The translations under genes and the position numbers were made by a program. Source: Blastocatellia bacterium (GTDB lineage Bacteria; Acidobacteriota; Blastocatellia; Pyrinomonadales; Pyrinomonadaceae). Taken from it: 53,531 nt of DNA. The notes under the pieces were generated by a model, which had not been told where the DNA came from, ran no database searches, and worked only from the letters and a program-made list of their open reading frames with translations. The stretch lies in contig JACCVY010000246.1 of NCBI GenBank assembly GCA_013697915.1, positions 1 through 53,531 of the forward strand. Reading direction: 5' to 3'. Shown one piece after another: positions 35,412 to 44,811 of the stretch; position 1 is the stretch's first letter; each line of letters begins with the position of its first letter.

Positions 35412-36254
35412 ATGTCCGTACACAATCACGTGAAACCTTTCCAGGTCGGCAACACAACTTTTGGTGACGGACGACTGACGATCATCGCCGGTCCTTGCGT
35501 CATTGAATCGCGAGAGCACGCCCTAATGATGGCGCGTGAGTGTTCGGTACGGGCGCAAAAGGCAGGACTCGATTTCGTTTACAAGTCTTCATTCGATAAA
35601 GCCAACCGCTCGTCGGTAAAAAGCTTTCGTGGACTGGGAATGGAAGCCGGCCTCGAGGTGTTGCGGGAAGTGAAAACGGAAGTCGGCGTTCCAGTGCTGA
35701 CTGATATTCACGAAGTGTCGCAGGTTGCGCCGGTTGCGGAGGTGGCTGATGTGCTTCAGATTCCTGCTTTCCTTTCGCGGCAAACCGATCTGGTTTTGGC
35801 AGCAGCGCGATCAGGCCGTGCCGTCAATATCAAGAAAGGACAGTTTCTTGCGCCGCATGATGCGCGGAACATTGTTGATAAAGTGCGCGCAGTTGGTTGT
35901 GAAAAATTGATGCTGACTGAGCGGGGCGTCAGTTTTGGTTACAATAATCTGGTCGTGGACATGCGATCGTTTCCTATCATGCGAGAATTTGGTGTGCCGG
36001 TGGTTTTTGATGTTACCCACTCGCTGCAACTGCCGGGTGGGCTCGGACATGCAACGGGAGGCCAATCCGAATACATCGAACCGCTCGCACGCGCCGGTGT
36101 AGCTTGCGGTGTTGATGCGGTTTTCATGGAAGTGCACGAGTGTCCCGAGCGAGCGCCTTCAGACGGACCAAACGCACTGCCGCTCGAACGAATGGAGTCG
36201 TTACTAATGGTGTTGCGCGACATTCACCAGCTTATTCGAAACACGTTACTGTAG
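35412..36254 (+). CDS. kdsA: 3-deoxy-8-phosphooctulonate synthase
   Basis: This 280-residue aldolase joins PEP and arabinose-5-phosphate to Kdo-8-phosphate. It shows [62 protein letters not shown]-like [44 protein letters not shown] and [18 protein letters not shown]. The Cys in GPCVIE and the absence of an obvious metal set need alignment to decide between metal-dependent and independent classes. It follows the kinase gene by 14 bases and lies 53 bases before the peptidase-like gene. Confidence 0.96.
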   Translation: MSVHNHVKPFQVGNTTFGDGRLTIIAGPCVIESREHALMMARECSVRAQKAGLDFVYKSSFDKANRSSVKSFRGLGMEAGLEVLREVKTEVGVPVLTDIHEVSQVAPVAEVADVLQIPAFLSRQTDLVLAAARSGRAVNIKKGQFLAPHDARNIVDKVRAVGCEKLMLTERGVSFGYNNLVVDMRSFPIMREFGVPVVFDVTHSLQLPGGLGHATGGQSEYIEPLARAGVACGVDAVFMEVHECPERAPSDGPNALPLERMESLLMVLRDIHQLIRNTLL

Positions 36255-36307
36255 GTCAAGTTTTAAAAACGCCGAATCCTGATGTTTGCTGTAAGCCACA
36301 TCTTCTT

Positions 36308-38602
36308 ATGCAGAGAACTCTCGCAGTCTTTCTAACAGTCATTTTTATTTTAGTTTTTTCTTCCGGGGTTGCAGCTCAGGAAGAAGCAAGAGCGGCCTGG
36401 CAAATAAACAGGTTCGATATCAACGCAAACCTGCAGCTTCCCCAGCGCCTGCTGGCGGCAACGGCGCTGCTGAGTGCGACGAACGTTGGCCGCGGGTTGG
36501 GTTCGTCTTTCACATTTCGCATCAATGGAAAGGCGTCGATTAAAACTGTGACAGTTGGAAGCAGCAGCGCCAACTTCCGAACAGTTCCCGAGAGTTACGG
36601 AAATCTTCAAAGGGTTACCGTGACCTTGCCGGCAGGAGTTGCGCCAGACGGATCGCTCGCCTTGAATATCAGTTACAGCTTGCCGGTCGAGAGCAACACC
36701 GGGCTGGCTGCAATCTCGCCGATAGGATCTCAGTTTCTGCCAATGTCGTTTTGGTATCCCGCGCCGAGTACACCGTACACCGGCAAGGGTGCCGACACTG
36801 CGCCGGTGCGGGTGGTTGTTAACGGTGCGGGCGTAATCAGTTCCGGTGTTGAAAAAAGCGATCAGTCTGGATCAGTTATCTACGAAAACGCTCTAAACGG
36901 CGAGCCATTTTTTCTACAGAGTGACTGGGAAAAAGTAGATGGAACTGGAGAGAACAAAAACATCTCGGCGTTTGTGACGCGTGGCTCGCCCGTTGAGGAT
37001 CGCAAACGTGCGGAAGCATTAATCGCGTTGGCGGGCAGCGCTCGCGCTTTCTATGCGGGTTTGCTGGGCGCAGCGCCGGAAGCTCCCATTCGACTTGTAT
37101 CAGTGCGGCGCGGCGCAGGCTTTGACGATAGTGGCACGGTGTTGTTGGAATCCGGCGCTTTTCACCGCGCGCAGCTTGACTCGACGACAGCTCTGCTGAT
37201 TTCTGAAGCGATAGCGCGTCTTTGGATCGGCGGGCAGACGCCGGTTCGCGCTGAAGGTGGGGCAGTGTTGCGTGAAGGCCTGGTGCGATTTCTGGCGACA
37301 CAATTCATCGAAAAACAATTCGGGCAAAGCGCTGCCGAAACAGAACGCATACATGAACGGCTGGCCTACAGTGCCGTGGTCTTGCGAGAAGCGCCCCTCT
37401 CAAAAGTAACCGCGCTCGACCCTACCTATTTCAGCACAGTGCCCAACAAGGGAGCGATGGTCTGGCGGCTGGTTGAGCGGCGCTTGGGCCACGACGCTTT
37501 TATCAACATCGTTCGTGAAGTGTTGGTGTCGGGTAAGGGAAGCGGGATGACTCTGGCGGCGCTGCGAAGTGTAATAGCCCAACGTGGCGGCGACGCAATA
37601 AGAATTCTATTGGATCAACTGCTCGACCAGTCCACCGATCTCGATCTAATGATTGGTTTGCCGCAACAGCGAGGCAGCGAATCAGTATCAGCGTTACGCA
37701 ACGTCGGGGCGATCGATGTGGTCACAACCGTCACAGCAACTACCGCAAGCGGGCAGCAAATTTCCGTCGACATAACCGTGCCGGGACGAGGCTTCGCTGA
37801 AGCAGTATTTAAGACCTCAGCGCGAGTTATACGCGTCGAGATCGATCCGGAAAAACTCTACCCGCAAGTGGATTATGCAAACGACAGCATGCCGCGAACG
37901 CCGGAGCTTCGTGACGCGCTTGCTGAAGCGACGCGACTGTTAGGCGCGCAGGATTTTGTCAAAGCGGAGTCTTCCGCCCGGGCGATCCTCGCAAACACGC
38001 CGCAGATGCAAGAGGCAGGCATCATCCTGGCGCGCGCGCTGCTTGGGCAGAATCGGACAGATGAAGCGGAAAAGCTTTTCCGTTCTCTACTGGCACTATC
38101 GCTGCCAACGCCGGCGGCGATCGCCTGGGCCAACATAGGCCTGGGCGAAATCAGTCTGAAGAAGGGCAGGGCGGCGGAAGCGGCCAGTCTTTTCACCGCT
38201 GCTGTGCGGGCCGACGCAGAATACGCTTCGTCGCTGGCGGCGCGAAACGGACGGATCAGGGCCGAGATGGCCGCAAACCTGTTACAGGTAGACCCCGCGA
38301 TTCGCAATTTCATCGGACAGTTGGACCAGGCGATTGCTAGCGGTAAGAAAGTGGAGTTGGAGCCGCGCGTCGGGTCAGGGGAATTAGTCAGATTTATTAG
38401 CGGCGTGGTCGGTACTCAACCTGAAGTCTGGCGCACCAAGGCTTTGCGCACCGAACAGTGGGATGCGGATTTGTTCGCCGCCGACGTAAGTCTTGAGACT
38501 AAGGAGTTGGGCAAGGAACAATCCGGTACCGCGCTCTATATTCTTTCGCGCAGCAACGGCAATTGGAAACTAGTGGGGATCGATCTGTTTGAAGTCAGGT
38601 GA
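36308..38602 (+). CDS. secreted M1-peptidase-like protein lacking the zinc site, with TPR repeats
   Basis: The protein has 764 residues from the ATG at 36308, which opens a signal peptide (MQRTLAVFLTVIFILVFSSG, then VAAQ). The upstream frame overlaps kdsA and is rejected. The first 270 residues are beta-rich, like the N-terminal domain of M1 aminopeptidases. Residues 300-308 read EAIARLWIG where M1 enzymes have HELAHQWFG, and E323 stands at the right spacing of the third ligand. Both zinc histidines and the catalytic Glu are replaced. Residues of about 520-640 contain TPR-like helices (EATRLLGAQDFVKAESSARA, ARALLGQNRTDEAEKLFRSL, IGLGEISLKKGRAAEAASLF). A non-catalytic scaffold or binding role is inferred. 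It sits between kdsA and kdsC. Confidence 0.75.
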   Translation: MQRTLAVFLTVIFILVFSSGVAAQEEARAAWQINRFDINANLQLPQRLLAATALLSATNVGRGLGSSFTFRINGKASIKTVTVGSSSANFRTVPESYGNLQRVTVTLPAGVAPDGSLALNISYSLPVESNTGLAAISPIGSQFLPMSFWYPAPSTPYTGKGADTAPVRVVVNGAGVISSGVEKSDQSGSVIYENALNGEPFFLQSDWEKVDGTGENKNISAFVTRGSPVEDRKRAEALIALAGSARAFYAGLLGAAPEAPIRLVSVRRGAGFDDSGTVLLESGAFHRAQLDSTTALLISEAIARLWIGGQTPVRAEGGAVLREGLVRFLATQFIEKQFGQSAAETERIHERLAYSAVVLREAPLSKVTALDPTYFSTVPNKGAMVWRLVERRLGHDAFINIVREVLVSGKGSGMTLAALRSVIAQRGGDAIRILLDQLLDQSTDLDLMIGLPQQRGSESVSALRNVGAIDVVTTVTATTASGQQISVDITVPGRGFAEAVFKTSARVIRVEIDPEKLYPQVDYANDSMPRTPELRDALAEATRLLGAQDFVKAESSARAILANTPQMQEAGIILARALLGQNRTDEAEKLFRSLLALSLPTPAAIAWANIGLGEISLKKGRAAEAASLFTAAVRADAEYASSLAARNGRIRAEMAANLLQVDPAIRNFIGQLDQAIASGKKVELEPRVGSGELVRFISGVVGTQPEVWRTKALRTEQWDADLFAADVSLETKELGKEQSGTALYILSRSNGNWKLVGIDLFEVR

Positions 38603-38623
38603 GTGCTTTCGCCGGCGGTAAGA

Positions 38624-38773
38624 AAGAAGATTTACCATTTACCATTTTTCATTTGTCATTAAGCATCGAATAACCTGTTGCCAGGGAAAAAGATTAGCGG
38701 AGCGGGATCTGGGAGGATCGGAAATGGAAAATGGAAAATGAGAAATGAAAAATGGTAAATGGTAAATCTTCTT
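38624..38773. repeat. short-period degenerate repeat forming a hairpin (class I), upstream of kdsC
   Basis: AAGAAGATTTACCATTTACC and the following ATTTTTCATTTGTCATT at 38624-38660 pair almost perfectly with the stretch ending AATGGTAAATGGTAAATCTT at 38770. Each arm is itself made of degenerate units of about seven bases (TTTACCA, TTTTTCA, TTTGTCA). Confidence 0.8.
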
Positions 38774-38810
38774 AATCCGGTCCGCCCCCGCTTAGCTCCA
38801 CTTAACTAAC

Positions 38811-39344
38811 ATGGTAGATCTAGCCACAATCGAGCGTCGCGCTTCGCACATCAAACTCCTTTTGTTGGACTGCGACGGTGTGCTTACCGACGGCAGGCTT
38901 TGGCTACTGCAAGAAGGCGACGAGCATAAGGCTTTCAATACGAAGGATGGTTTGGGACTTGAGCTGCTGCGCCGCGCCGGACTGCGCGCCGGCATTATTA
39001 CCGGCCGAACTTCATCCGCACTGGCGCGCCGCGCCGAAGAATTAGGGATCGAGTTTTTGCGGCAAGGCAACGAACAAAAAATAGCTGCTTTCGAGGAAGT
39101 CTTGCGTTCCGCTGGAGTTGAGGAAGACGAGGTTGCTTTCGTGGGAGACGACTTAAGCGACATCCCGCTAATGCGGCGGTCGGAATTTGCCGTGGCGGTT
39201 GCTGACGCCGTTGCCGAGACACGCGCTGCGGCCCATTATGTCACGCAGGCTAAAGGCGGTCGCGGTGCTGTGCGTGAAGTTATCGAAATCATTTTAAAGT
39301 CGCAAGGACGCTGGAACGATCTGATTGAAGGGTACATGAAGTAA
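38811..39344 (+). CDS. kdsC: 3-deoxy-manno-octulosonate-8-phosphatase
   Basis: This 177-residue HAD-superfamily phosphatase releases phosphate from Kdo-8-P, the step between KdsA and KdsB. Motif I is LLLDCDGVLTDGRL with Asp20 and Asp22, motif II is GIITGRTSSALARRAEEL, the conserved Lys is in QGNEQKIAAFEEV, and motif III is VAFVGDDLSDIPLM. The length and the absence of a cap domain fit the tetrameric C0 KdsC type. It is flanked on both sides by class I repeats, so it may have its own transcript. Confidence 0.95.
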   Translation: MVDLATIERRASHIKLLLLDCDGVLTDGRLWLLQEGDEHKAFNTKDGLGLELLRRAGLRAGIITGRTSSALARRAEELGIEFLRQGNEQKIAAFEEVLRSAGVEEDEVAFVGDDLSDIPLMRRSEFAVAVADAVAETRAAAHYVTQAKGGRGAVREVIEIILKSQGRWNDLIEGYMK

Positions 39345-39385
39345 GGAATCCGCAGCAGGTTTTGCCTCGCGCCAGTAAAGATCTT

Positions 39386-39530
39386 CTATTTTTCATTTTT
39401 CATTTGCCATTGGGAGCCGCTGACCCAGTGCAGATGAGAACTTCCTTTCGGAAAAAAGAGAGCCTTGGAGACCCAACCTTCCTTGCTTGCAATGACAAAT
39501 GGAAAATGAGAAATGATAAATGGAAAATCT
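39386..39530. repeat. short-period degenerate repeat pair (class I), downstream of kdsC
   Basis: TCTATTTTTCATTTTTCATT followed by TGCCATT on the left and AATGACAAATGGAAAATGAG followed by AAATGATAAATGGAAAATCT on the right are imperfect inverted copies of the same seven-base-period sequence as 38624-38773. The tRNA-Gly promoter follows directly. Confidence 0.75.
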
Positions 39531-39552
39531 AAGGCCCATCAGTCGTCGTTCG

Positions 39553-39581
39553 TTGACACTGGCAGGGGCGTTAACTAATCT
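39553..39581 (+). promoter_or_regulatory. putative promoter of tRNA-Gly
   Basis: TTGACA at 39553-39558, a 17-bp spacer and TAATCT at 39576-39581. The transcript would start near 39588, about 45 bases before the mature tRNA. Confidence 0.65.
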
Positions 39582-39632
39582 TTCGCCTAAGGAGAAGCTG
39601 TAGTACTTCCCAGTTTTGATTGAAACTCACGA

Positions 39633-39707
39633 GCGGGCGTAACTCAATGGTAGAGTGTCAGCTTCCCAAGCTGAAAGTTGCGAGTTCGATCCTCGTCGCC
39701 CGCTCCA
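39633..39707 (+). tRNA. tRNA-Gly (anticodon CCC)
   Basis: A complete cloverleaf: acceptor GCGGGCG with CGCCCGC, D-arm with CTCAATGGTAGAG, anticodon stem TCAGC/GCTGA enclosing loop TTCCCAA (anticodon CCC, reading GGG), and T-arm with GTTCGATCC. The CCA end (39705-39707) is encoded in the gene. Confidence 0.97.
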
Positions 39708-39772
39708 GATTTCCCTGGAATTGGAACCGGCCAAAACCCGGCGGTTTCGTGATTGGGTGTTGGAGATAAGTT

Positions 39773-40483
39773 ATGCCAACTCTTTTGTTCCTGCTGTTAG
39801 TTTTACTGTTGTTCTCACCGCCGCAGAATCCGATGCCGCCCACAGAAACCGTCAGCGCTAAAGATGCTTCCCAAATCTCAGTGCTCAGCTTCAGGTGGTC
39901 TCGGATACGCAAAACCGTCAAAGGGGAACCTCAGGGAGTTACGCCGGCTCGCGAGATGATTCCCGACAATAAAACCTATCAGCGAAATGCTCGAGTCAAT
40001 CAGCCGGTAGGACAGCGCGATCCTAATGAGGACACGGTCGACGGTCGCAGCGCCGCGATTGAAAAGATAGTGCAGGAGTCGCGCACGGCGCCGCCGAAGT
40101 CGCTGGACACCTTTGCTTATGAAGTGAAGCTCGCCAACGGCAGCAGGAAAGCGATCGATGTTGTGTTTTGGGAATACCAATTCATCGATCCGGCGAGCCC
40201 AGCGACACCCGCCCGGCGCCAGTTTCTTTGCGGGGCAGGAATAAAGTCAGGCAAAGAGAAGGAGCTGCAGGCATCAAGTTTGTCTGGACCAAGCGATGTA
40301 GTCAGCGTGGAGACGTTAACAAATAGCTCCAGCAAACGTTTGCAGGAGATGGTGCTGATCAATCGGGTGGAATACGCCGACGGTTCCATTTGGGAACGCA
40401 AGGGCTGGCGGTTTTCGGAAATTCGCGTAACGCTGAAACGCGTGCTGGCAACGCCCTGGACCGAACCCTGCCGGGCACTGTGA
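39773..40483 (+). CDS. secreted protein of unknown function
   Basis: The protein has 236 residues, preceded by GGAG at 39761-39764. A short very hydrophobic leader (MPTLLFLLLVLLLFS) serves as signal peptide or anchor. The remainder has a polar linker (PDNKTYQRNARVNQPVGQRD) and a beta-rich domain with FAYEVKLANGSRKAIDVVFW and VLINRVEYADGSIWERKGWR. The last motif resembles the FADGTTY segment of the protein at 913-1500. It lies 65 bases after tRNA-Gly. No function can be assigned. Confidence 0.75.
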   Translation: MPTLLFLLLVLLLFSPPQNPMPPTETVSAKDASQISVLSFRWSRIRKTVKGEPQGVTPAREMIPDNKTYQRNARVNQPVGQRDPNEDTVDGRSAAIEKIVQESRTAPPKSLDTFAYEVKLANGSRKAIDVVFWEYQFIDPASPATPARRQFLCGAGIKSGKEKELQASSLSGPSDVVSVETLTNSSSKRLQEMVLINRVEYADGSIWERKGWRFSEIRVTLKRVLATPWTEPCRAL

Positions 40484-40532
40484 ATCAGTCCGCATTCTCC
40501 TTAAGCAAAACCTAGCGCGCGGGTGATGCGAA

Positions 40533-41240
40533 TTACATTTGGTATTCAAAGCGAGCCACGTCTGACTCCCCAAGAATCACAGTGTCGCCGGAGTTTAACG
40601 ACGCTTCGGTTACCCGATCGCCCCTGGGATCGTTTATGAACGTGCCATTACGAGATTCCTGATCGACGATCTTCACCTGTCCGTCGCGCACGCCGATCCA
40701 GAGATGACGTTTGGAGATACGAGGATCGGCTACTACGATCTGCGACAAACTAGGTTCACGACCGATGTACGCGCCTTCCGGCTTCACCTCGAACTCCTGT
40801 CCCGCCAAAACACCGGAAGTGAACTTGATAATTCCGTAGCTGATAGTGACTGTCTTCTCGCGCGTGATGGCGACGGTGCGCGACGGATCGAAATCGAGCG
40901 AACCGAAATCCGGTACGGGGTTATCGGAGGTGGCTTCGACCGCGCTCGGTTCAGGCGAAATTAGCGGTGCCTCAAACGCAGGTGGCGCCGAGTCAAAAGC
41001 CGGCGGCGCCGATTCAAAATCCGGTGTCGCAGCCATCAGGTCTGGCTCGGCAATTTCCGGCGCCGGCGAAGCGGCGACATCAAATGACGGAGCGGCAGGC
41101 GAAGCGGCGGCGAGTTGAGCCTTTTTTCGCTTTCGGGAAATGAAAAAGATCGCCAACCCGACCGCGACGATCACGACGACAAAAAATAGCAACAGAAGAA
41201 CAACGCCAATAATGACCCACATCGTCCAGCCAGAATCCAT
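40533..41240 (-). CDS. membrane-anchored FHA-domain protein
   Basis: The protein has 235 residues. One N-terminal membrane helix (MWVIIGVVLLLLFFVVVIVA) is followed by a basic stop-transfer segment, an Ala/Pro/Asp/Phe low-complexity linker and a C-terminal FHA domain (about 130-235). The phosphothreonine-binding signature is present: GAYIGREPSLSQIVV, DPRISKRHLWIG and ESRNGTFINDPRGDRV. FHA domains read phosphothreonine made by Hanks kinases, so this protein may act with the kinase at 33862-35397 and the phosphatase at 27259-28188. AGGAG precedes the ATG. It is convergent with the secreted protein gene. Confidence 0.92.
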   Translation of the reverse strand: MDSGWTMWVIIGVVLLLLFFVVVIVAVGLAIFFISRKRKKAQLAAASPAAPSFDVAASPAPEIAEPDLMAATPDFESAPPAFDSAPPAFEAPLISPEPSAVEATSDNPVPDFGSLDFDPSRTVAITREKTVTISYGIIKFTSGVLAGQEFEVKPEGAYIGREPSLSQIVVADPRISKRHLWIGVRDGQVKIVDQESRNGTFINDPRGDRVTEASLNSGDTVILGESDVARFEYQM

Positions 41241-41449
41241 CTCAATATGCTCCTTGGAAGAATAGTCAGTTAGATGTTTGGTGCTAGCGGGTGGAATATT
41301 AGCCTAAAAACGTCTTGATTGGTTGAAAATTCTGCGAATGTGCGAACCAGCGAACCGGCTCCCTTGGTCCGAATGGGAGAGCGGCTTTGGCCGTAGTGGT
41401 CATGGTATACTTCGCCTCTCAGGTTCTGATGAGTTTTTCCGGAGTGGTT

Positions 41450-41746
41450 ATGGCCGAGACGACGCGTTTCACTGTTATCTGTCCCTGCTGCGAAGCGACA
41501 TTGGGAATTGACTCGCAAACCGGCGCGCTGATTTCGCACGAAGAAAAAAGTAAGCCGCTGGCCTCATTCGAGGACATGGTCAAGGGCCTCGACAAGCAGA
41601 AGCAGGTGCGCGAACAGATCTTTGCTCAGGAACTGAATTCGATGAAGGATCGCGATCGCATTCTTGAAGAAAAGTTTCAGGAGGCCATGAAGCGCGCTGA
41701 GAAAGACAAAGACAAACCTTATCGTAACCCCCTCGATTTGGATTGA
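41450..41746 (+). CDS. small zinc-finger-like protein of unknown function
   Basis: The protein has 98 residues. The ATG at 41450 is chosen because GGAG lies six bases upstream and it opens directly into ETTRFTVICPCCEATLGID. The CPCC pair near residue 11 is probably half of a metal site or a redox pair; no second CxxC is present. The rest is charged and helical, probably a coiled coil (DKQKQVREQIFAQELNSM and RILEEKFQEAMKRAEKDKDK). It is divergent from the FHA gene. No function is known. Confidence 0.7.
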   Translation: MAETTRFTVICPCCEATLGIDSQTGALISHEEKSKPLASFEDMVKGLDKQKQVREQIFAQELNSMKDRDRILEEKFQEAMKRAEKDKDKPYRNPLDLD

Positions 41747-41868
41747 ACTTGATTGACTTGAGTTGAAACCCCCGCCTTGCGTGCTGCGTAGTTAGCAACA
41801 CGGACCAATGAAGTAATCATCGAATCTCCCAGACTATTCTGCGAATCCATATTTCTGGAGTTAACTGA

Positions 41869-43287
41869 ATGAAGCAGCAAAAATTTGTACGTTTGTTGAT
41901 GCTTGTCTCGATCTTTGCGATCTCGCTCGGTTGTGCCGAGGTTTTGCGGGCACAAGGGTCGCTGCCAAAAATTGCCTTTCGGGATCGGAACCTGGCAAAC
42001 GGGATGCGCGTGTTGAGCGCGGTGGACCATTCCAGTCCGACCGTAGCAATTCAGGTTTGGTATCACGTCGGCTCAAAAGACGATCCGGTCGGCCGCAGCG
42101 GTTTTGCGCATCTGTTCGAACACATCATGTTCAAAGCTACGAAAAACATGAAGTCCGAAATGATGGACCGTCTGACGGAGGATGTGGGTGGCTTTAATAA
42201 CGCCTTCACCAATGCTGATGTGACGGTCTATTACGAAGTTGTGCCTTCGAACTATCTCGAGACGTTGTTGTGGGCCGAAGCTGATCGTCTATCGGGACTG
42301 ACCGTCGACGAGCCGAATTTCAAATCTGAGCGCAGTGTTGTCGAGGAAGAATATCGCCAGAGTTATTTGGCGCCGCCCTACGGCATGTTGGAATATTTGA
42401 TCGAGCAACAATCGTTCATTGCCCATCCTTACAAGCGACCGACCATTGGCAGTATTGAAGACCTCGACGCCGCGTCGCTGGAAAATGTGCGCGCGTTCCA
42501 CAACACGTTTTATCGACCTGACAATGCGACGCTGGTAGTGGCCGGCGATTTTGATCCGAAGCAACTCGACGCCTGGGTTGACAAATATTTGGCGCCTATT
42601 GCCAAGCCCGCCATTGCGCTGCCGCGCGTCAATACCAAGGAGCCGGAACGCACAGCCGAGCGACGCATAACTCATTACGCCGTGAATGTGCCGTTGCCCG
42701 CAATAGCGTTGACCTACCTGATACCTTCGCAGAAGAGTCCTGACTCTCCGGCGTTGCGCGTCGCGGCGACGATCCTGGCCCAGGGTGAGTCTTCGCGGCT
42801 CTACCAGTCGCTCATTTACGATCAGCAAGTGGTGCAAAGCGCGGATGCCACTCCGGATCTGCGTGAGGACGCTAGCGTCTTTTATTTCAATCTGGTGCTT
42901 GCCAGTGGCAAGAAGCCTGAAGAAGGCGAGCGCGCGTTACTGGCTGAGATTGCAAAAATGCAGAACGCGGCAGTTACGGCCGCCGAGCTGGACAAGGCGA
43001 AGAACCAACTGGTAACGAACGAACTGCGACAGCGTGAGACGAGTAATGGCAAAGCATTGTCGCTTGGCGAAGCGGCGGTGTTGCTCGGCGATCCCAATCG
43101 AGTCAACACGGATTTGGCTCAGCTACAGGCTGTAACCGCGGCTGACGTTCAACGCGTAATGAAGAAATACTTCACGGCGGCGAACCGGCTGGTTATTTAC
43201 TACCTGCCGAAGGCTGAACAAAGAACCAGCAATTTAAGAAATCCGGACGATCAGGCTCAGCGCGTACCGGGAGGGCAAGGAAAATGA
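41869..43287 (+). CDS. M16 peptidase, catalytic member
   Basis: This 472-residue inverzincin-type zinc peptidase has a signal peptide (FVRLLMLVSIFAISLG) that ends either at SLGC, a poor lipobox, or after LRAQ. The inverted zinc motif HLFEH (His81, Glu84, His85) and the distal Glu in SVVEEEYRQ about 76 residues later are intact. Two M16 half-domains follow, with YRPDNATLVVAGDFD at the domain boundary. It overlaps the next gene by four bases (ATGA), forming a heterodimer-type pair as in mitochondrial processing peptidase-like systems. Location is probably periplasmic. Confidence 0.93.
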   Translation: MKQQKFVRLLMLVSIFAISLGCAEVLRAQGSLPKIAFRDRNLANGMRVLSAVDHSSPTVAIQVWYHVGSKDDPVGRSGFAHLFEHIMFKATKNMKSEMMDRLTEDVGGFNNAFTNADVTVYYEVVPSNYLETLLWAEADRLSGLTVDEPNFKSERSVVEEEYRQSYLAPPYGMLEYLIEQQSFIAHPYKRPTIGSIEDLDAASLENVRAFHNTFYRPDNATLVVAGDFDPKQLDAWVDKYLAPIAKPAIALPRVNTKEPERTAERRITHYAVNVPLPAIALTYLIPSQKSPDSPALRVAATILAQGESSRLYQSLIYDQQVVQSADATPDLREDASVFYFNLVLASGKKPEEGERALLAEIAKMQNAAVTAAELDKAKNQLVTNELRQRETSNGKALSLGEAAVLLGDPNRVNTDLAQLQAVTAADVQRVMKKYFTAANRLVIYYLPKAEQRTSNLRNPDDQAQRVPGGQGK

Positions 43288-44777
43288 AGATCAATATGAT
43301 CCGCAATGTAGCGCTGATTTCGCTGGCTCCGTTCGTCGCTCTTCTAGTTACTCCAATGCGTACGAATGCGCAGTCAGCAGCTCCGCAAGCAACGCCTCCG
43401 CCACCGGCGTCGCCGCGCTCAGCGCAGTTTCCCAAACCAGTCGAAAAGACCTTGGCAAACGGTCTGCGTGTGATCGTCGTTGAGCGTAAAGGCACTCCAT
43501 TGGTTGCTGCTCAATTGTTGATAAAGAACGGGGCTGAAGTTGATCCGCCGGAGTTGGCGGGTCTCGGCAACATGACCGCCAGCCTTTTGACTAAAGGTAC
43601 CGAAAAACGCAGCGCCACCCAGATCGCCGAAGCGATCGAAGCGCTGGGCGGATCGCTTGACGCGTCCGCGCGTTGGGACTCTTCACGAGTGGGCGTGAAT
43701 GTGATGTCGTCAAAGCTTGGACCAGCGCTGGAGATTCTTTCCGATGTGGTGCGGCGGCCGACTTTCAAAGAAGATGAAGTTGAACGTCTACGACAACAAA
43801 CGCTGGACGACCTGACGGTCGAGTTGGGCCAGCCGGGGTCGATCGCGCGTTACGTCGCGGCTCGGGTTGTTTTTGGTGATGCGCCCTACGGCCAACCGCT
43901 GGCCGGCACGCCGCAGTCAATCGCCCGACTCGGTCGCAACGACGTCGTCACTTATCACGGCCGCTTTTATCGTCCCGACAATGCCATTCTTGTTTTGGGT
44001 GGCGACCTGAAAGCTGCCAACGCATTCAAACTGGCGCAACAGTATTTTGGAGACTGGGCCAAGCCGGGGACAGCGATGCCAACTTTGCCGGTTAGCAAGC
44101 TGCCTGCATCGGCGAGTCCGCGTGTCGTAGTCGTCGATAAACCCGATGCCGGCCAGGCCGCCGTGTTATTGGCGCGCACGGGAATTCAGCGCAAGGATCC
44201 GGATTATTACCAGGGCCTGGTTGCCAACTCGATGTTGAGCGGATACTCCGGTCGCTTGAATCAGGAAATCCGGATTAAGCGCGGACTTAGTTACGGCGCC
44301 GGCAGCACGCTCGATACGCGTCGCGAAGTTGGACCATTCCTCGCTTCCGCGCAGACCAAAAACCAATCGGCCGCGGAAGTCGCTGGACTCCTCTTGTCCG
44401 AAATCGATCGCTTGTCATCGGCCGCGGTGCCGGATGTGGAACTAACGCCGCGCAAAGCTGTGGTCGTGGGAAACTTCGCGCGCAACCTGGAAACTGCTTC
44501 CGGTCTCGTGGCGCAGGTGTCGTCGCTAGCGCTTTATGGAATCAGCTTCGACGAGATTAACCGTTACATCACAAACGTGCAGGGGATCACTGCCGGCGAC
44601 GTGCAGAAATTTGCGGGCAGTCATCTCGCGGCTAGTAACGCCAGCATCATCGTGGTGGGCAATGCGAAGGAGTTTCTGCCGGCGTTGCGTAAACAGTTTC
44701 CTCAGGTGGAGGTGATTCCGGTGGCGGAAATGGATTTGAACTCTGCACTGCTGCGAACAAAGCAACCGAGCAAATGA
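43284..44777 (+). CDS. M16 peptidase-like, non-catalytic partner
   Basis: The protein has 497 residues with a signal peptide (VALISLAPFVALLVTPM, then RTNAQ). It has the M16 fold (LANGLRVIVVERKGTPLVAA, YRPDNAILVLGGDL, IRIKRGLSYGAGSTLDTR) but no HxxEH motif; the corresponding segment reads LGNMTASLLTKGTEKR. The R/Y pair in the C-terminal half (RGLSYGA), which binds substrate in the partner's active site, is kept. This is the usual division of labour in M16 pairs. Translation is coupled to the catalytic gene. Confidence 0.93.
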   Translation: MKINMIRNVALISLAPFVALLVTPMRTNAQSAAPQATPPPPASPRSAQFPKPVEKTLANGLRVIVVERKGTPLVAAQLLIKNGAEVDPPELAGLGNMTASLLTKGTEKRSATQIAEAIEALGGSLDASARWDSSRVGVNVMSSKLGPALEILSDVVRRPTFKEDEVERLRQQTLDDLTVELGQPGSIARYVAARVVFGDAPYGQPLAGTPQSIARLGRNDVVTYHGRFYRPDNAILVLGGDLKAANAFKLAQQYFGDWAKPGTAMPTLPVSKLPASASPRVVVVDKPDAGQAAVLLARTGIQRKDPDYYQGLVANSMLSGYSGRLNQEIRIKRGLSYGAGSTLDTRREVGPFLASAQTKNQSAAEVAGLLLSEIDRLSSAAVPDVELTPRKAVVVGNFARNLETASGLVAQVSSLALYGISFDEINRYITNVQGITAGDVQKFAGSHLAASNASIIVVGNAKEFLPALRKQFPQVEVIPVAEMDLNSALLRTKQPSK

Positions 44778-44811
44778 TCAGTTGGTTAGAGAGCAACTGA
44801 TCGGTCATCGC

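Noticed and set aside
43284-44777. Missing HxxEH in the second M16 protein as a mutation
   Set aside because: Non-catalytic partners lacking this motif are the rule in M16 pairs.
44776-44802. Hairpin after the M16 pair as a rho-independent terminator
   Set aside because: The 9-bp stem is perfect but no T-run follows; termination there is not supported.
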